NCBI GenBank assembly: GCA_002354335.1
Contig: DELI01000005.1
Location: forward strand, 1 to 64,000
Direction of reading: 5' to 3'
Length of the DNA: 64,000 bases
DNA from: Sphingobacterium sp. UBA2700
Lineage (GTDB): Bacteria > Bacteroidota > Bacteroidia > Sphingobacteriales > Sphingobacteriaceae
In this document: one piece after another, positions 26,463 to 35,968 of the stretch
Position numbering within the stretch: position 1 is the first letter of the stretch
Layout: each line of letters begins with the position of its first letter
Program-made: the position numbers and the translations under genes
Notes under the pieces: model-generated
What the model was told of the DNA's origin: nothing
Databases searched by the model: none
The model's input: only the letters and a program-made list of their open reading frames with translations

Positions 26463-27026
26463 TTATTTTTTTGGAGAAGCTTTTGGCGCTAATGTTAAGA
26501 ACATACGCTTACCTTCCAATTTCGGCAATAATTCAACCTTACCATACTCTTCCAAAGCCTGAGCGAAACGTAATAATAAAATTTCACCCTGCTCTTTGAA
26601 GACGATCGCACGTCCTTTGAAGTGTACATAGGCACGAACCTTCTCGCCACTTTCTAAGAAACGCATCGCATGTTTCAATTTGAATTCGAAGTCATGCTCA
26701 CTGGTATTCGGTCCAAAACGAATCTCTTTGATTACCGTTTGCTTCGCATTGGCCTTGATTTCCTTTTGCTTCTTCTTTTGCTCGTAAACGAATTTACTGT
26801 AATCTATAATTTTACAAACAGGAGGCGTCGCATTAGGAGAAATCTCTACTAAATCCAACTCCAACTCATCAGCAAGTTGTAAAGCCTGTCTTGTAGGATA
26901 AACTCCGGTCTCTACGTTATCCCCAACTAAACGTACTTCTGGAACGCGAATGTGCTCATTGATACGGTGTTCAGGCTCCTTTTTTCTCATAGGACCTCTG
27001 TTACCGAAATTGTTACTTTTTGCCAA
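26463..27026 (-). CDS. infC: Translation initiation factor IF-3
   Basis: IF-3 binds the 30S subunit and checks the start codon and initiator tRNA. The 187-residue protein has the N-domain ([39 protein letters not shown]) and the C-domain ([32 protein letters not shown]). The best start is TTG at 27026, eleven bases after thrS: the first in-frame ATG (26990) would remove the N-terminal extension that I believe related sphingobacterial IF-3 proteins have (RGP.RKKEP). Rare infC start codons are known in other bacteria, where they allow IF-3 to repress its own translation. Confidence 0.96.
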   Translation of the reverse strand: MAKSNNFGNRGPMRKKEPEHRINEHIRVPEVRLVGDNVETGVYPTRQALQLADELELDLVEISPNATPPVCKIIDYSKFVYEQKKKQKEIKANAKQTVIKEIRFGPNTSEHDFEFKLKHAMRFLESGEKVRAYVHFKGRAIVFKEQGEILLLRFAQALEEYGKVELLPKLEGKRMFLTLAPKASPKK

Positions 27027-27037
27027 ATGTTTTTAAA

Positions 27038-28963
27038 TTAAACAGTTACTTCTTTTATTAATAATTCTTTAAATGCTTCTGGCGACATTGACCCTAAGTC
27101 AACACCCCCGTGTTTACGAATCGAGATTGACCCACTTTCCATCTCTTTCTCGCCCACGATTACCATATAAGGCATTTTCTTAACCTCGGCATCGCGGATT
27201 TTGCGCCCAACCTTCTCATCACGCAAGTCAATCAGACCGCGAATATCGGAATTATTTAGCGATTCCAAAAGTTTTTGCGCATATTCTTCATATTTTTCTG
27301 ATACTGGCAAGACGATAAACTGCTCAGGAGCAAGCCATAACGGAAACTGTCCACCGCAGTGCTCAATCAGAACGGCAACAAAACGCTCAATCGATCCGAA
27401 TGGTGCGCGGTGGATCATCACCGGGCGATGCTTCTGGTTGTCAGAACCTGTATATTCCAGTTCAAAACGCTCCGGTAGGTTATAATCCACTTGGATCGTA
27501 CCTAACTGCCATTTTCTGCCCAATGCATCCTTCACCATGAAGTCTAATTTAGGACCATAAAATGCAGCCTCGCCATATTCAATAACCGTCGGCAAGCCTT
27601 TTTCCTCAGCCGATTCTATAATCGCTGATTCTGCTAATGCCCAGTTCTCATCAGAACCAATATATTTTGTTTTGTTCTCCGGGTCACGTAACGAAACCTG
27701 CGCTGTAAAATCGTTGAATCCTAACGCATTGAAAACATAAAGTACTAAATCAATTACTTTCTTAAACTCGTCTTTTACCTGATCCGGACGACAGAATAAG
27801 TGTGCATCATCCTGCGTAAACCCACGAACGCGCGTTAATCCGTGCAATTCGCCCGACTGCTCGTAACGGTAAACTGTACCGAACTCTGCAAAACGAACTG
27901 GTAAATCCTTGTACGAACGAGGTTTTACTTTGTAAATCTCACAGTGATGAGGACAGTTCATTGGCTTTAACAAGAACTCCTCGCCTTCTACCGGCGTTTT
28001 GATCGGCTGGAAAGAATCCGCACCGTATTTCTCATAGTGCCCCGAAGTGATATACAACTGCTTATGGCCAATATGTGGAGTTACCACCGGCTCATAACCC
28101 GCTGCAATCTGCGCACGCTGTAAGAAATCCTGTAATTTCTGACGAAGTGCGGTACCTTTAGGCAACCATAGTGGTAAACCCATGCCCACCTTTTCCGAGA
28201 AAGCAAATAATTCAAGCTCCCTACCTAATTTGCGGTGGTCACGTTTCTTCGCCTCTTCAATAAAACGTAAATATTCAGTTAGCTCAGATGCTTTAGGGAA
28301 AGTAACACCGTAAATACGGGTCAACTGCTTGCGCGTTTCATCGCCTCTCCAATAAGCTCCAGCTACGTTTGTCAATTTAATAGCCTTGATAAATCCAGTG
28401 TTCGGGATGTGAGGACCACGACATAAGTCTGTAAAGTTCCCTTGCGAATAGAACGTAATCTTTCCATCTTCCAGATCCTTGATCAAGTCTAATTTGTACT
28501 CGTCGCCTTTCTCTGTGAAGTATTCCAATGCTTCTGCTTTGGAAACTGCTTTGCGCTCGAATACCTCTTTTTGTTTAGCAAGTTCCAACATCTTGTCCTC
28601 GATTTGCTTGAAATCGTCGGATGAGAACTCACGATCGCCAAAGTCTACATCATAGTAGAATCCGGTTTCAATCGATGGACCAATACCAAATTTAACCCCC
28701 GGATAAAGCGCCTCTAAAGCTTCCGCTAAAATATGCGCTGAGGAGTGCCAAAAAGTAGATTTACCCTTTTCGTCGTTCCAGGTCAATAATTTCACGTTTG
28801 CATCCGCTTCAATCGGGCGTGACGCATCCCATACCTCTCCATTAACTTCCGCTGCTAATACATTTCTTGCTAAACCTTCGGAAATTGATAGCGCAACCTG
28901 CATAGCAGTCGTGCCTTTTTCATACTGACGAACCGAGCCGTCGGGTAGTGTAATGTTAATCAT
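27038..28963 (-). CDS. thrS: Threonyl-tRNA synthetase
   Basis: This class II synthetase charges tRNA-Thr. Domains in order are TGS ([17 protein letters not shown]), the editing domain with [11 protein letters not shown], the catalytic core with [37 protein letters not shown], and the anticodon-binding domain near the C-terminus. I chose ATG 28963 (641 residues) instead of an in-frame TTG two codons upstream. The editing-site histidine pair and the zinc-binding Cys/His residues of the core are present. It leads the thrS-infC-rpmI-rplT operon. Confidence 0.98.
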   Translation of the reverse strand: MINITLPDGSVRQYEKGTTAMQVALSISEGLARNVLAAEVNGEVWDASRPIEADANVKLLTWNDEKGKSTFWHSSAHILAEALEALYPGVKFGIGPSIETGFYYDVDFGDREFSSDDFKQIEDKMLELAKQKEVFERKAVSKAEALEYFTEKGDEYKLDLIKDLEDGKITFYSQGNFTDLCRGPHIPNTGFIKAIKLTNVAGAYWRGDETRKQLTRIYGVTFPKASELTEYLRFIEEAKKRDHRKLGRELELFAFSEKVGMGLPLWLPKGTALRQKLQDFLQRAQIAAGYEPVVTPHIGHKQLYITSGHYEKYGADSFQPIKTPVEGEEFLLKPMNCPHHCEIYKVKPRSYKDLPVRFAEFGTVYRYEQSGELHGLTRVRGFTQDDAHLFCRPDQVKDEFKKVIDLVLYVFNALGFNDFTAQVSLRDPENKTKYIGSDENWALAESAIIESAEEKGLPTVIEYGEAAFYGPKLDFMVKDALGRKWQLGTIQVDYNLPERFELEYTGSDNQKHRPVMIHRAPFGSIERFVAVLIEHCGGQFPLWLAPEQFIVLPVSEKYEEYAQKLLESLNNSDIRGLIDLRDEKVGRKIRDAEVKKMPYMVIVGEKEMESGSISIRKHGGVDLGSMSPEAFKELLIKEVTV

Positions 28964-29061
28964 GTACAACTATGATCTTTAAATTGTGTATAAATTTGCA
29001 ACCTAGCCAATGTTTACAATTACATTGATTTTTAAAGTGATTGCCTTAATTAATCGAGGTA

Positions 29062-29069
29062 CAAAAATA
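29062..29069 (-). promoter_or_regulatory. -7 promoter element of thrS operon
   Basis: On the minus strand this reads TATTTTTG. It would give a leader of about 95 bases before thrS, longer than for most genes here, leaving room for control. No T-box or clear terminator hairpin was seen in it. Confidence 0.5.
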
Positions 29070-29195
29070 CGGAATATTTATGTGTAATAAAAACTTTCAT
29101 GCGCTCATTAAAACATCAAAACTTATTAGCGTTCTGGATGGACGATAAACATGCAGCAACACGGATATCAAAGAGACAGGCGTCGGGACTGCTAC

Positions 29196-29280
29196 AGCTC
29201 AAACCCAATGTAAAGCCCTTACAAACCCAATGTATAACCCTTTCAACCCCGCTCTAAAAGGGCTTTGATTGGGTTTTGAT
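29196..29280. repeat. Palindromic repeat D, copy 2
   Basis: AACCCAATGTAAAGCCC and AAACCCAATGTATAACCC are followed by CCGCTCTAAAAGGGCTTTG and ATTGGGTTTTGAT, forming an imperfect palindrome related to 3625-3710 and 53088-53182. It occupies the divergent spacer between thrS and queE. The remaining sequence of that 489-base spacer holds the two promoters and nothing else recognised. Confidence 0.8.
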
Positions 29281-29425
29281 TTAGGCTTGATAAAGCGGAT
29301 AGCAGAGCAAGCCTCGACTGTATACTGAAAAATGCTCCGCCTTTTTCGAAAACGGTCTGGATTTAATGATCCTCAAGAACTCCAATTGCGCCGACGCATG
29401 AAATGGAATGCTGAAAGTTTTTTCT

Positions 29426-29433
29426 TACTTTTG
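29426..29433 (+). promoter_or_regulatory. -7 promoter element of queE
   Basis: TACTTTTG matches TAnnTTTG, 19 bases before the chosen queE ATG. Confidence 0.5.
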
Positions 29434-29452
29434 CACTTCTATTTACTGCATT

Positions 29453-30076
29453 ATGTCAAATCAAGTTCCGGAAGATGGCACCATGCTTCCTTTAATGGAA
29501 GAATTCTACACGATACAAGGCGAAGGATATCACACAGGAAAAGCGGCTTATTTTATTCGTTTGGGCGGTTGTGATGTAGGTTGCCATTGGTGTGACGTGA
29601 AGGAAAGCTGGGATGCCTCCCTGCACCCTTTGACCTCCGCGGAGCAGATCGTAGCGAACGCCCTGAAGTATCCGGCAAAAACGGTAGTGATTACCGGTGG
29701 CGAGCCCCTACTTTACAACTTGACTTATTTGACACAAAAATTACGCGAAGCAGGAATTCAAATTTTCTTAGAAACCTCAGGTGCGTATCCGTTAACAGGC
29801 TATTGGGATTGGATCTGTCTTTCACCGAAGAAATTCAAAGGTCCACGTCAGGATGTCTTGGCTGCGGCGGGTGAATTGAAAGTGATTGTTTTTAATAAAA
29901 GTGATTTCCAGTGGGCGGAAGACCATGCAAAATTTGTCGGCAAAAACTGTAAGCTTTATTTACAACCCGAATGGTCAAAAGCGGCAGAAATGACCCCTTT
30001 AATTATCGATTACGTAAAAGATAATCCGAAATGGGAAATCTCTTTGCAAACACATAAATACCTGAACATTCCTTAA
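29453..30076 (+). CDS. queE: 7-carboxy-7-deazaguanine synthase
   Basis: QueE is a radical SAM enzyme that makes the 7-deazaguanine core on the path to queuosine. The 207-residue protein has the substrate loop EEFYTIQGEGYHTGKAAYFIR, the cluster-binding CDVGCHWCD (CxxxCxxC), and VVITGGEPLL. The C-terminal LQTHKYLNIP is standard. The start at 29453 is chosen because the upstream extension overlaps a -7 promoter element and is not conserved in type. No other queuosine genes are in the window. Confidence 0.95.
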   Translation: MSNQVPEDGTMLPLMEEFYTIQGEGYHTGKAAYFIRLGGCDVGCHWCDVKESWDASLHPLTSAEQIVANALKYPAKTVVITGGEPLLYNLTYLTQKLREAGIQIFLETSGAYPLTGYWDWICLSPKKFKGPRQDVLAAAGELKVIVFNKSDFQWAEDHAKFVGKNCKLYLQPEWSKAAEMTPLIIDYVKDNPKWEISLQTHKYLNIP

Positions 30077-30108
30077 TATTTATGAATAATGCTTAGTTTT
30101 AAACTGCT

Positions 30109-32007
30109 ATGCAGAACAAGAAACTAGGTATTTGTTTATTGATCCTATTTCTTTTTGGTTTAGGGAATCTCTCGTATTCGCAAGTTGATTCTAAAAACCG
30201 AAAGGCACAACAGGCTTATCAGGAAGCAGGAGAAGCCATCAGTCAAAATCAGCTTCTGCAAGCGATATCCTGGTTGGAAAAAGCAACCCAGGAGGATCCG
30301 ACTTTTGCCACTGCATTTCAGACTTTAGGCGATATACAGCGTCGTTTAGAGCAGTATGAGAAAGCCATAGCCGCGTATGAGCAAGTACTTATCTTAAACC
30401 CTTCTTTAACCGCACTCACTTACTTTGGTCTCGGCGAGGCTTATTTGGGAGTTGGCGATTATCAGCAAGCCAGCAAAAATCTATTAAGCTATAAGGAAAA
30501 AGGAAAACTCTCGGAGAAGAGCCAGCTGCTCGTCGATAAATATCTTGCAGACTGTGCTTTTTCCTTGCAGCATATAAAGGCTGGAAATAGCGGCTTAATT
30601 GCGCTTCCAGCTAGCATCAATACCGACAAAGACGAATACTACCCGAAACTAACGGCCGACAACGCGAGCATTATTTTTACCCGCAAGGAGAATAATCAGG
30701 AGAATTTTTACGAAAGCTTTCTCGTCGATGGTAAATGGACGGAAGCAGTCAAACTGCCAGAACCGGTAAATTCATCTCGTTTTAATGAGGGCGCACATTG
30801 CATTTCGCCGGATGGGAAATACCTGTTTTTTACGGGTTGTAATCGTCCCGACGGCTTGGGTAGCTGTGACCTCTATGTTTCAAAGAAAGAACATAATACT
30901 TGGAGCGAGCCTTTCAATTTGGGTCCGGGAATAAATACACGAGGTTGGGAATCGCAACCTGCAATCTCTGCGGACGGAAAAACGCTCTACTTCGTAAGTA
31001 ACCGCTCAGGCGGGCAAGGCAGCTATGATATTTGGAAAGCCGAACTGGAAACAGATGGCAAATGGTCGACGCCGGAAAATTTAGGCCCCGATATCAACTC
31101 GCCCTTCGATGAGGGTGCCCCCTATCTGCATGCCGATAATAAAACCCTGTATTTCTCTTCCAATGGCTGGCCCGGTTTCGGCAAGAACGATATCTATAAA
31201 ACTGTCCGCACTAAAGACGGTAAATGGAGCAAACCCGAAAATCTAGGCCGCGCCATCAATAATCATTTAGATCAGCGCAGTTTCCATGTCAGCCTGGACG
31301 GCAGCATTGCGCACTTAGCCTCGCAAGACAGCGAGCGACAATGGGATATCTATCGTTTTAGTTTCCCTAAGGAACAACAGCCCCCGGCTATTGCCTATAT
31401 AGCAGGTTTGGTTTTCGATAAGTCCAACCATCAACCGCTGGATGCGAGCATTCGCGTGACCAATACAAACAGCAAAGAGGTAGTCTTTGAGAAAAAGAGT
31501 GATTATATAGACGGCGGTTTTATCGCGGTTTTGCCTGTTGGTGCAAACTATGCCGTACATATACAGAAGGAAGGCTATTTATTCGACTCCAAACAATATG
31601 CATTGGACAAACCGGAGTTTGCCAATAAGCGCTATCAGGACAGTATTTTCTTAGAGCCTATAAAAAGCGGCGCCATTGCGACGCTCCGCAATATTTACTT
31701 TGACCTCAATAAATACGAGATCCTCCCAAGCTCGGAAAGCGAATTGGATCTGTTACTGGGGCTACTCCAAGCGAACCCAAAATTGCAGATCGAGATTGCG
31801 GGACATACAGATAATACAGGAAATAAGGCAGCCAACCAGACTTTATCGGAGAACCGGGCGAAAGCCGTTTCTACCTGGCTGATTTCGAAGGGCATTTCTG
31901 CTGGAAGATTGAGCGTAAAAGGTTATGGAGATGAAAAACCTATTGCGTCGAACAATTCCGAAGAAGGGAAACAACGCAATAGGCGTACAGAATTTATTGT
32001 GAAATAA
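30109..32007 (+). CDS. TPR/PD40 propeller/CRD/OmpA protein (PorE-like)
   Basis: This 632-residue envelope protein has a signal peptide (ending near SYSQ). TPR repeats span about residues 30-140. PD40-type beta-propeller blades (FTRKENNQENFYES, SPDGKYLFFTG, SADGKTLYFVSNR, HADNKTLYFSSNG) span about 165-415. A carboxypeptidase-regulatory-like domain follows (about 425-510), and then an OmpA C-terminal domain with IYFDLNKYEI and GHTDNTGNKAANQTLSENRA. This order matches PorE of the type IX secretion system, but no lipobox and no other por/gld genes are nearby, so the role remains open. It would anchor to peptidoglycan. Confidence 0.87.
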   Translation: MQNKKLGICLLILFLFGLGNLSYSQVDSKNRKAQQAYQEAGEAISQNQLLQAISWLEKATQEDPTFATAFQTLGDIQRRLEQYEKAIAAYEQVLILNPSLTALTYFGLGEAYLGVGDYQQASKNLLSYKEKGKLSEKSQLLVDKYLADCAFSLQHIKAGNSGLIALPASINTDKDEYYPKLTADNASIIFTRKENNQENFYESFLVDGKWTEAVKLPEPVNSSRFNEGAHCISPDGKYLFFTGCNRPDGLGSCDLYVSKKEHNTWSEPFNLGPGINTRGWESQPAISADGKTLYFVSNRSGGQGSYDIWKAELETDGKWSTPENLGPDINSPFDEGAPYLHADNKTLYFSSNGWPGFGKNDIYKTVRTKDGKWSKPENLGRAINNHLDQRSFHVSLDGSIAHLASQDSERQWDIYRFSFPKEQQPPAIAYIAGLVFDKSNHQPLDASIRVTNTNSKEVVFEKKSDYIDGGFIAVLPVGANYAVHIQKEGYLFDSKQYALDKPEFANKRYQDSIFLEPIKSGAIATLRNIYFDLNKYEILPSSESELDLLLGLLQANPKLQIEIAGHTDNTGNKAANQTLSENRAKAVSTWLISKGISAGRLSVKGYGDEKPIASNNSEEGKQRNRRTEFIVK

Positions 32008-32023
32008 ACCTGCTTGTATATTT

Positions 32024-33094
32024 TTACAGCTGAACGGTTTGTCCAGTCTTTACGGATTCATCGCAGGCAACAGCAATCTGCAAGCTATTTAAGGCATCTT
32101 GCATGGATTTCGATAAGTCCAGATTCTCATTTATTGCTTTCAGGAAGAAACGTTGTTCGCGATTACAAAGTTCCTGATGGTCCGGCTCGTCTGCCAGATC
32201 TATCCATTCGTCCGCACGTGTAAATTCGTTCTTCGCGTCGATATCTGCATAATGCACTTTCAAAGACTCTGCTTTAGAATGTGCATCAATGGAATCTGAA
32301 TTACCCGCTTTACTAGCTTCTTTCGCAACAATCGATACACAACCTTTTGGGCCGATTACATCTTTGACGAAAAAGGCAGTCTCGCTGACCATCGGTCCCC
32401 AGCCGGCTTCATACCAGCCCACACTGCCGTTATCAAAGCGAATCTGCAACTGTCCGTAATTGTAATTATCTGCAGCAATATCATCGGTTAGGCGAGCTCC
32501 AATAGCCGACACAGAAACAGGCTTTGCTTCTGTCATCTGGCACATGACGTCTATATAATGCACACCACAATCGACGATTGGACTCAGGCTCTTCATCAGA
32601 TTGCGATGAACGTCCCACATGTAGCCATGGCTTTGCTGATTGAGATTCATGCGCATCACTAATGGACTTCCCATCGTCTTCGCAACCTCGATAAACTTCA
32701 TCCAGGAAGGATGATGACGCAGGATATAGCCCACCACTAATTTTTTATTAGCCTTCACAGCAGCGTCGATCACGCGTTGAGCACCTATGACGGTATCCGC
32801 CAAGGGTTTCTCGATAAAGACATGCGCGCCAGCCTCGAGAGCTTTCACGGCATAATCTTCATGCGTATCTGGATAAGTCGAGATACATACCGCATCGGGC
32901 TGAGTGGCCGATAGGGCCTCCTCGAACTCATTATAAAGCGGATAGTCTGCTCCTAGTTTTTCGTTCAGCTTATTCTTTGAATCGCCTCTGGACACTAGCC
33001 CTACGATTTCAAATCCGTCCATTTCATGATAAGCAAGCGCATGAGATGCGCCCATATTCCCACATCCTACAACGAGGATTCTTATTTTTCCCAT
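32024..33094 (-). CDS. Gfo/Idh/MocA-family oxidoreductase (cytoplasmic)
   Basis: This 356-residue NAD(P)-dependent dehydrogenase has the Rossmann motif ILVVGCGNMGASHA at the N-terminus and the family signature VFIEKPLAD near residue 95. The C-terminal substrate domain contains DCGVHYIDVMCQM. Family members oxidise or reduce sugars, inositols and related polyols. It is encoded eleven bases after the Tat-exported homologue, so the pair probably acts in one pathway. No signal peptide is present. Confidence 0.88.
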   Translation of the reverse strand: MGKIRILVVGCGNMGASHALAYHEMDGFEIVGLVSRGDSKNKLNEKLGADYPLYNEFEEALSATQPDAVCISTYPDTHEDYAVKALEAGAHVFIEKPLADTVIGAQRVIDAAVKANKKLVVGYILRHHPSWMKFIEVAKTMGSPLVMRMNLNQQSHGYMWDVHRNLMKSLSPIVDCGVHYIDVMCQMTEAKPVSVSAIGARLTDDIAADNYNYGQLQIRFDNGSVGWYEAGWGPMVSETAFFVKDVIGPKGCVSIVAKEASKAGNSDSIDAHSKAESLKVHYADIDAKNEFTRADEWIDLADEPDHQELCNREQRFFLKAINENLDLSKSMQDALNSLQIAVACDESVKTGQTVQL

Positions 33095-33105
33095 CCTAAT
33101 TCCTC

Positions 33106-34365
33106 TTAGCTCGTATGTCCTGGTCTTGGAATTCGTGCATTGTCAATCTCCATCGCCCAATCGTAACCTTCTGAATTTGGTCCATAGGTCTTCGTCGAGT
33201 TCATGATTTCATCTAAGCTAATGGCTTTACCGGTATAGGCCGCTTCACGGGCCCAAATGGCAAGCATAGTCGAATCCGCCATCGTATCGCCATCGTTGAT
33301 GACCTGTTTATTGCGAATGGCTGCGAAGAGCTCATCATGCTGCGTTTGGTACATGTTGTTCATCTTGCCTTGGAATTTCCATGGGTTCTGTCCATTGATC
33401 ACATAGCTGCTCAGCATGCCTACCTGAAGATTTCCTTTGGTTCCGATCGCTTCCACCGAGTTTCGGTTCTGCGTTCCGTTTTGTTGTCTTCCGAAGTGGA
33501 AGCCCTTTAATCCGTCGCCATAATCAAATTCTATAGCAAAATGGTCGTAGACATTTCCAAATTCCGTCCAGGGTTTGCTTTGGCGGCCACCCGTTCCGGA
33601 TACCGTTTTCGGCAATTTATCGTTTAGCATCCATGACATAAAGTCGATGCTGTGTATGGTCTGTTCTACGATGATATCTCCGGAATAGCGCTGGTAGTAG
33701 AACCAGTTGCGAAGTTGATCTTGAAGATCGGTCCAGGATGCTTGTCTAGGTTTTTGTGTCAATTCGCCTCCTAAGCGGAAGGTGCTCAATCCATAGATAT
33801 CACCAATACTACCGGCATGTACAAGTTTTGCTAACTCGCGATTTGGAACGGAGTAGCGGAAACAAAATCCTGCCACGATATTTAGTTTCTTTTCTTTCGC
33901 TAATTTCACGCTCTCGCGTACCGAGTGCACCCCGGGAATATCCACTGCCATCGGCTTTTCACAGAAGATGTGTTTTCCCTTCTTTACAGCCTCGGCAAGA
34001 TGGTCAGGTCGAAAACAAGGTGGCGATGCCAATAAAACCACGTCTACATCGCTTGCGATTAGCTTTTTATAAGATTCGAATCCTACATATTTACGGCTTT
34101 CATCGACTTTAACCTTATCCTTATGCCCCTCTTTGAGGGCTGCTAAAGCCGTTTCAATTTGATCGGGAAAGATGTCGGCCAAAGCAACAAGCTCCGTGTC
34201 GGGATCAGCCTGCAATGCTTGGAATGCCGCGCCTGTTCCCCTACCGCCACAACCGATAAGGCCAACTTTTATTTTTTTCTTGAGTTCGAATTGCGGGGTT
34301 GGAAGGTCTAGTGTAGAGGTTCCTAGTAGCACACCGCTACTTTTGAGAAAATTCCTACGGTCCAT
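33106..34365 (-). CDS. Gfo/Idh/MocA-family oxidoreductase with Tat-type signal
   Basis: This 419-residue protein begins MDRRNFLKSSGVLLGTS, a twin-arginine signal, so a folded cofactor-bearing enzyme is probably exported. The Rossmann motif KVGLIGCGGRGTGAA, the signature IFCEKPMAVD and the C-terminal EQTIHSIDFMSWML follow. Such exported members are common in Bacteroidota glycan loci and may act on sugars with a tightly bound cofactor. It is the first gene of a two-gene operon, divergent from the DUF819 gene. Confidence 0.88.
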   Translation of the reverse strand: MDRRNFLKSSGVLLGTSTLDLPTPQFELKKKIKVGLIGCGGRGTGAAFQALQADPDTELVALADIFPDQIETALAALKEGHKDKVKVDESRKYVGFESYKKLIASDVDVVLLASPPCFRPDHLAEAVKKGKHIFCEKPMAVDIPGVHSVRESVKLAKEKKLNIVAGFCFRYSVPNRELAKLVHAGSIGDIYGLSTFRLGGELTQKPRQASWTDLQDQLRNWFYYQRYSGDIIVEQTIHSIDFMSWMLNDKLPKTVSGTGGRQSKPWTEFGNVYDHFAIEFDYGDGLKGFHFGRQQNGTQNRNSVEAIGTKGNLQVGMLSSYVINGQNPWKFQGKMNNMYQTQHDELFAAIRNKQVINDGDTMADSTMLAIWAREAAYTGKAISLDEIMNSTKTYGPNSEGYDWAMEIDNARIPRPGHTS

Positions 34366-34481
34366 TATATATTATTTATGTAGATCTAGATGATAATTAG
34401 AAATTGTTAATTAAGATTTTTTGAACGATTACTCGGTAGAATTATCTAATTTCACAGCAAAATAACAATTATTACAAATTT

Positions 34482-35747
34482 ATGCAAATTTCTACCCCTG
34501 AAGCAGAACCGCTAATCAGCAATACGACCGTAGTATTTGGTTTGTTGATGACCATCTTAGGACTTGTATTTTACAGCTCTAGTTTGTCCAACAAATATGT
34601 AAAAGGATTTTACAATATTATCCCGCCCCTATTGTTGTGTTATTTTCTTCCGGGCTTATTGAATTCATTTGGAGTAATTGATGGCGAAAACTCGCCGCTT
34701 ACCTCTATTGGTAGCCGCTACTTCCTGCCTGCCTGTTTGATCCTATTTATCATCAATTTAGATTTGAAGGAGATGTGGGCGTTAAGGAAGCGTGCAGGAC
34801 TGATGTTTATTACGGGTACCGTCGGTATCCTTCTTGGTGGACCATTAGCGGTCTACTTAACTTCGCTAGTTGCTCCGGAAGTGGTTGGCGGCGCCGGCCC
34901 AGACGAAGTATGGCGCGGACTTGGGGCGCTTGCAGGCTCCTGGATTGGAGGATCGGCCAACCAAGTAGCATTAAAAGAAATATTGAAACCATCGCCGAAT
35001 CTATTCTCATCGATTATCGCTGTGGATGTATTTGTTGCCTATATCTGGATGGCGTTTCTTCTTTATGGTGCTAGCAAAGCAGATAAGTTCAATGCCTTTT
35101 TCAAAGCGGATGCGAGCGATGTGGAACATTTGAAAGAGAAAATGGACGCTAAAGCAAAGGCGAACAGCCGAATCCCGGAGACGAAAGATTTAATGCTTAT
35201 GATAGCAATCGCTTTTGGTGGAACCGGTCTAGCGACTTTCCTTGCAGAGCCACTTGCCGCTTTTATGAAAACGAATTATCCACATCTGGAGACTTTTTCC
35301 TTAACGAGTGATTTCTTTTGGATCGTGTTCTTCGCAACGGTTATTGGTATAGCGATGTCTTTTACGCCAGCCAAGAAATTAGAATTCGCAGGTGCTTCCA
35401 AGCTTGGAACAGTTTTATTGTATGCCTTGATCACTACGATTGGCATGCAGATGAATATCCTTGCAATCTTGGATAACCCAGGGCTATTTATTGTCGGAAT
35501 TTTGTGGATTTCATTCCACGCGCTGCTATTGATAATTGTTGGAAAGATATTTAAAGTTCCGTTTTTCTACTTCGCAGTCGGGAGTATGGCAAATGTTGGC
35601 GGTGTTGCTTCCGCATCAGTTACTTCTGCAGCATTCCATCCTTCGCTTATCTCGGTAGGCGTTATCTTATCGGTGTTCAGTTATGCTATCGGAACTTATG
35701 CCGGTTGGCTGACGGCGATCTTGATGCAAATGGTATCTCCAATTTAG
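34482..35747 (+). CDS. DUF819-family membrane protein (YjcL-like)
   Basis: This 421-residue protein has about 11-12 hydrophobic segments spread over its length. Recognisable DUF819 features are IIPPLLLCYFLPGLLNSFG, LGALAGSWIGGSANQVA and GSMANVGGVASASVTSAAF near the C-terminus; the small-residue-rich repeats suggest two inverted transport-like halves. The function of the family is not established. A charged cytoplasmic loop lies at about residues 200-240. It is a single gene with its own terminator. Confidence 0.85.
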   Translation: MQISTPEAEPLISNTTVVFGLLMTILGLVFYSSSLSNKYVKGFYNIIPPLLLCYFLPGLLNSFGVIDGENSPLTSIGSRYFLPACLILFIINLDLKEMWALRKRAGLMFITGTVGILLGGPLAVYLTSLVAPEVVGGAGPDEVWRGLGALAGSWIGGSANQVALKEILKPSPNLFSSIIAVDVFVAYIWMAFLLYGASKADKFNAFFKADASDVEHLKEKMDAKAKANSRIPETKDLMLMIAIAFGGTGLATFLAEPLAAFMKTNYPHLETFSLTSDFFWIVFFATVIGIAMSFTPAKKLEFAGASKLGTVLLYALITTIGMQMNILAILDNPGLFIVGILWISFHALLLIIVGKIFKVPFFYFAVGSMANVGGVASASVTSAAFHPSLISVGVILSVFSYAIGTYAGWLTAILMQMVSPI

Positions 35748-35782
35748 AAGCGTCATAAAGCGTATGCAATAAAACATAAAAT

Positions 35783-35812
35783 AAGCCTATCTTGAAAGAG
35801 ATGGGCTTTTCT
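35783..35812 (+). terminator. Terminator after the DUF819 gene
   Basis: AGCCTATCTT at 35784-35793 pairs with GAGATGGGCT at 35798-35807 (with G-T pairs), then a T-run. Confidence 0.8.
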
Positions 35813-35936
35813 ATTTATTTAATACAACTTCTGATAATTCCTTAACTATTTAGAGAATAAACATAAACTTAATATCGAAATTGGGTAATTAACAATTTTA
35901 TAATCTTGTATTAATTAAGTGATTACTGTGTCGTTT

Positions 35937-35944
35937 TATTTTTG
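35937..35944 (+). promoter_or_regulatory. -7 promoter element of the receptor/phytase operon
   Basis: TATTTTTG matches TAnnTTTG and ends 24 bases before the receptor ATG at 35969. This supports the later start codon. Confidence 0.55.
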
Positions 35945-35968
35945 CGCAGAGATTTAATTATTACTTAT

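Noticed and set aside
28964..29062. T-box or other leader riboswitch before thrS
   Set aside because: The leader of about 95 bases lacks a T-box sequence and a terminator/antiterminator pair that I could recognise.
29332..29574. 80-codon open frame upstream of and overlapping queE
   Set aside because: It is in a different frame from queE, crosses the queE promoter and start, and shows no recognisable protein features.
30109..32007. Firm assignment as PorE
   Set aside because: Domain order fits, but the lack of a lipobox and of other secretion genes leaves this unproven, so only PorE-like is claimed.
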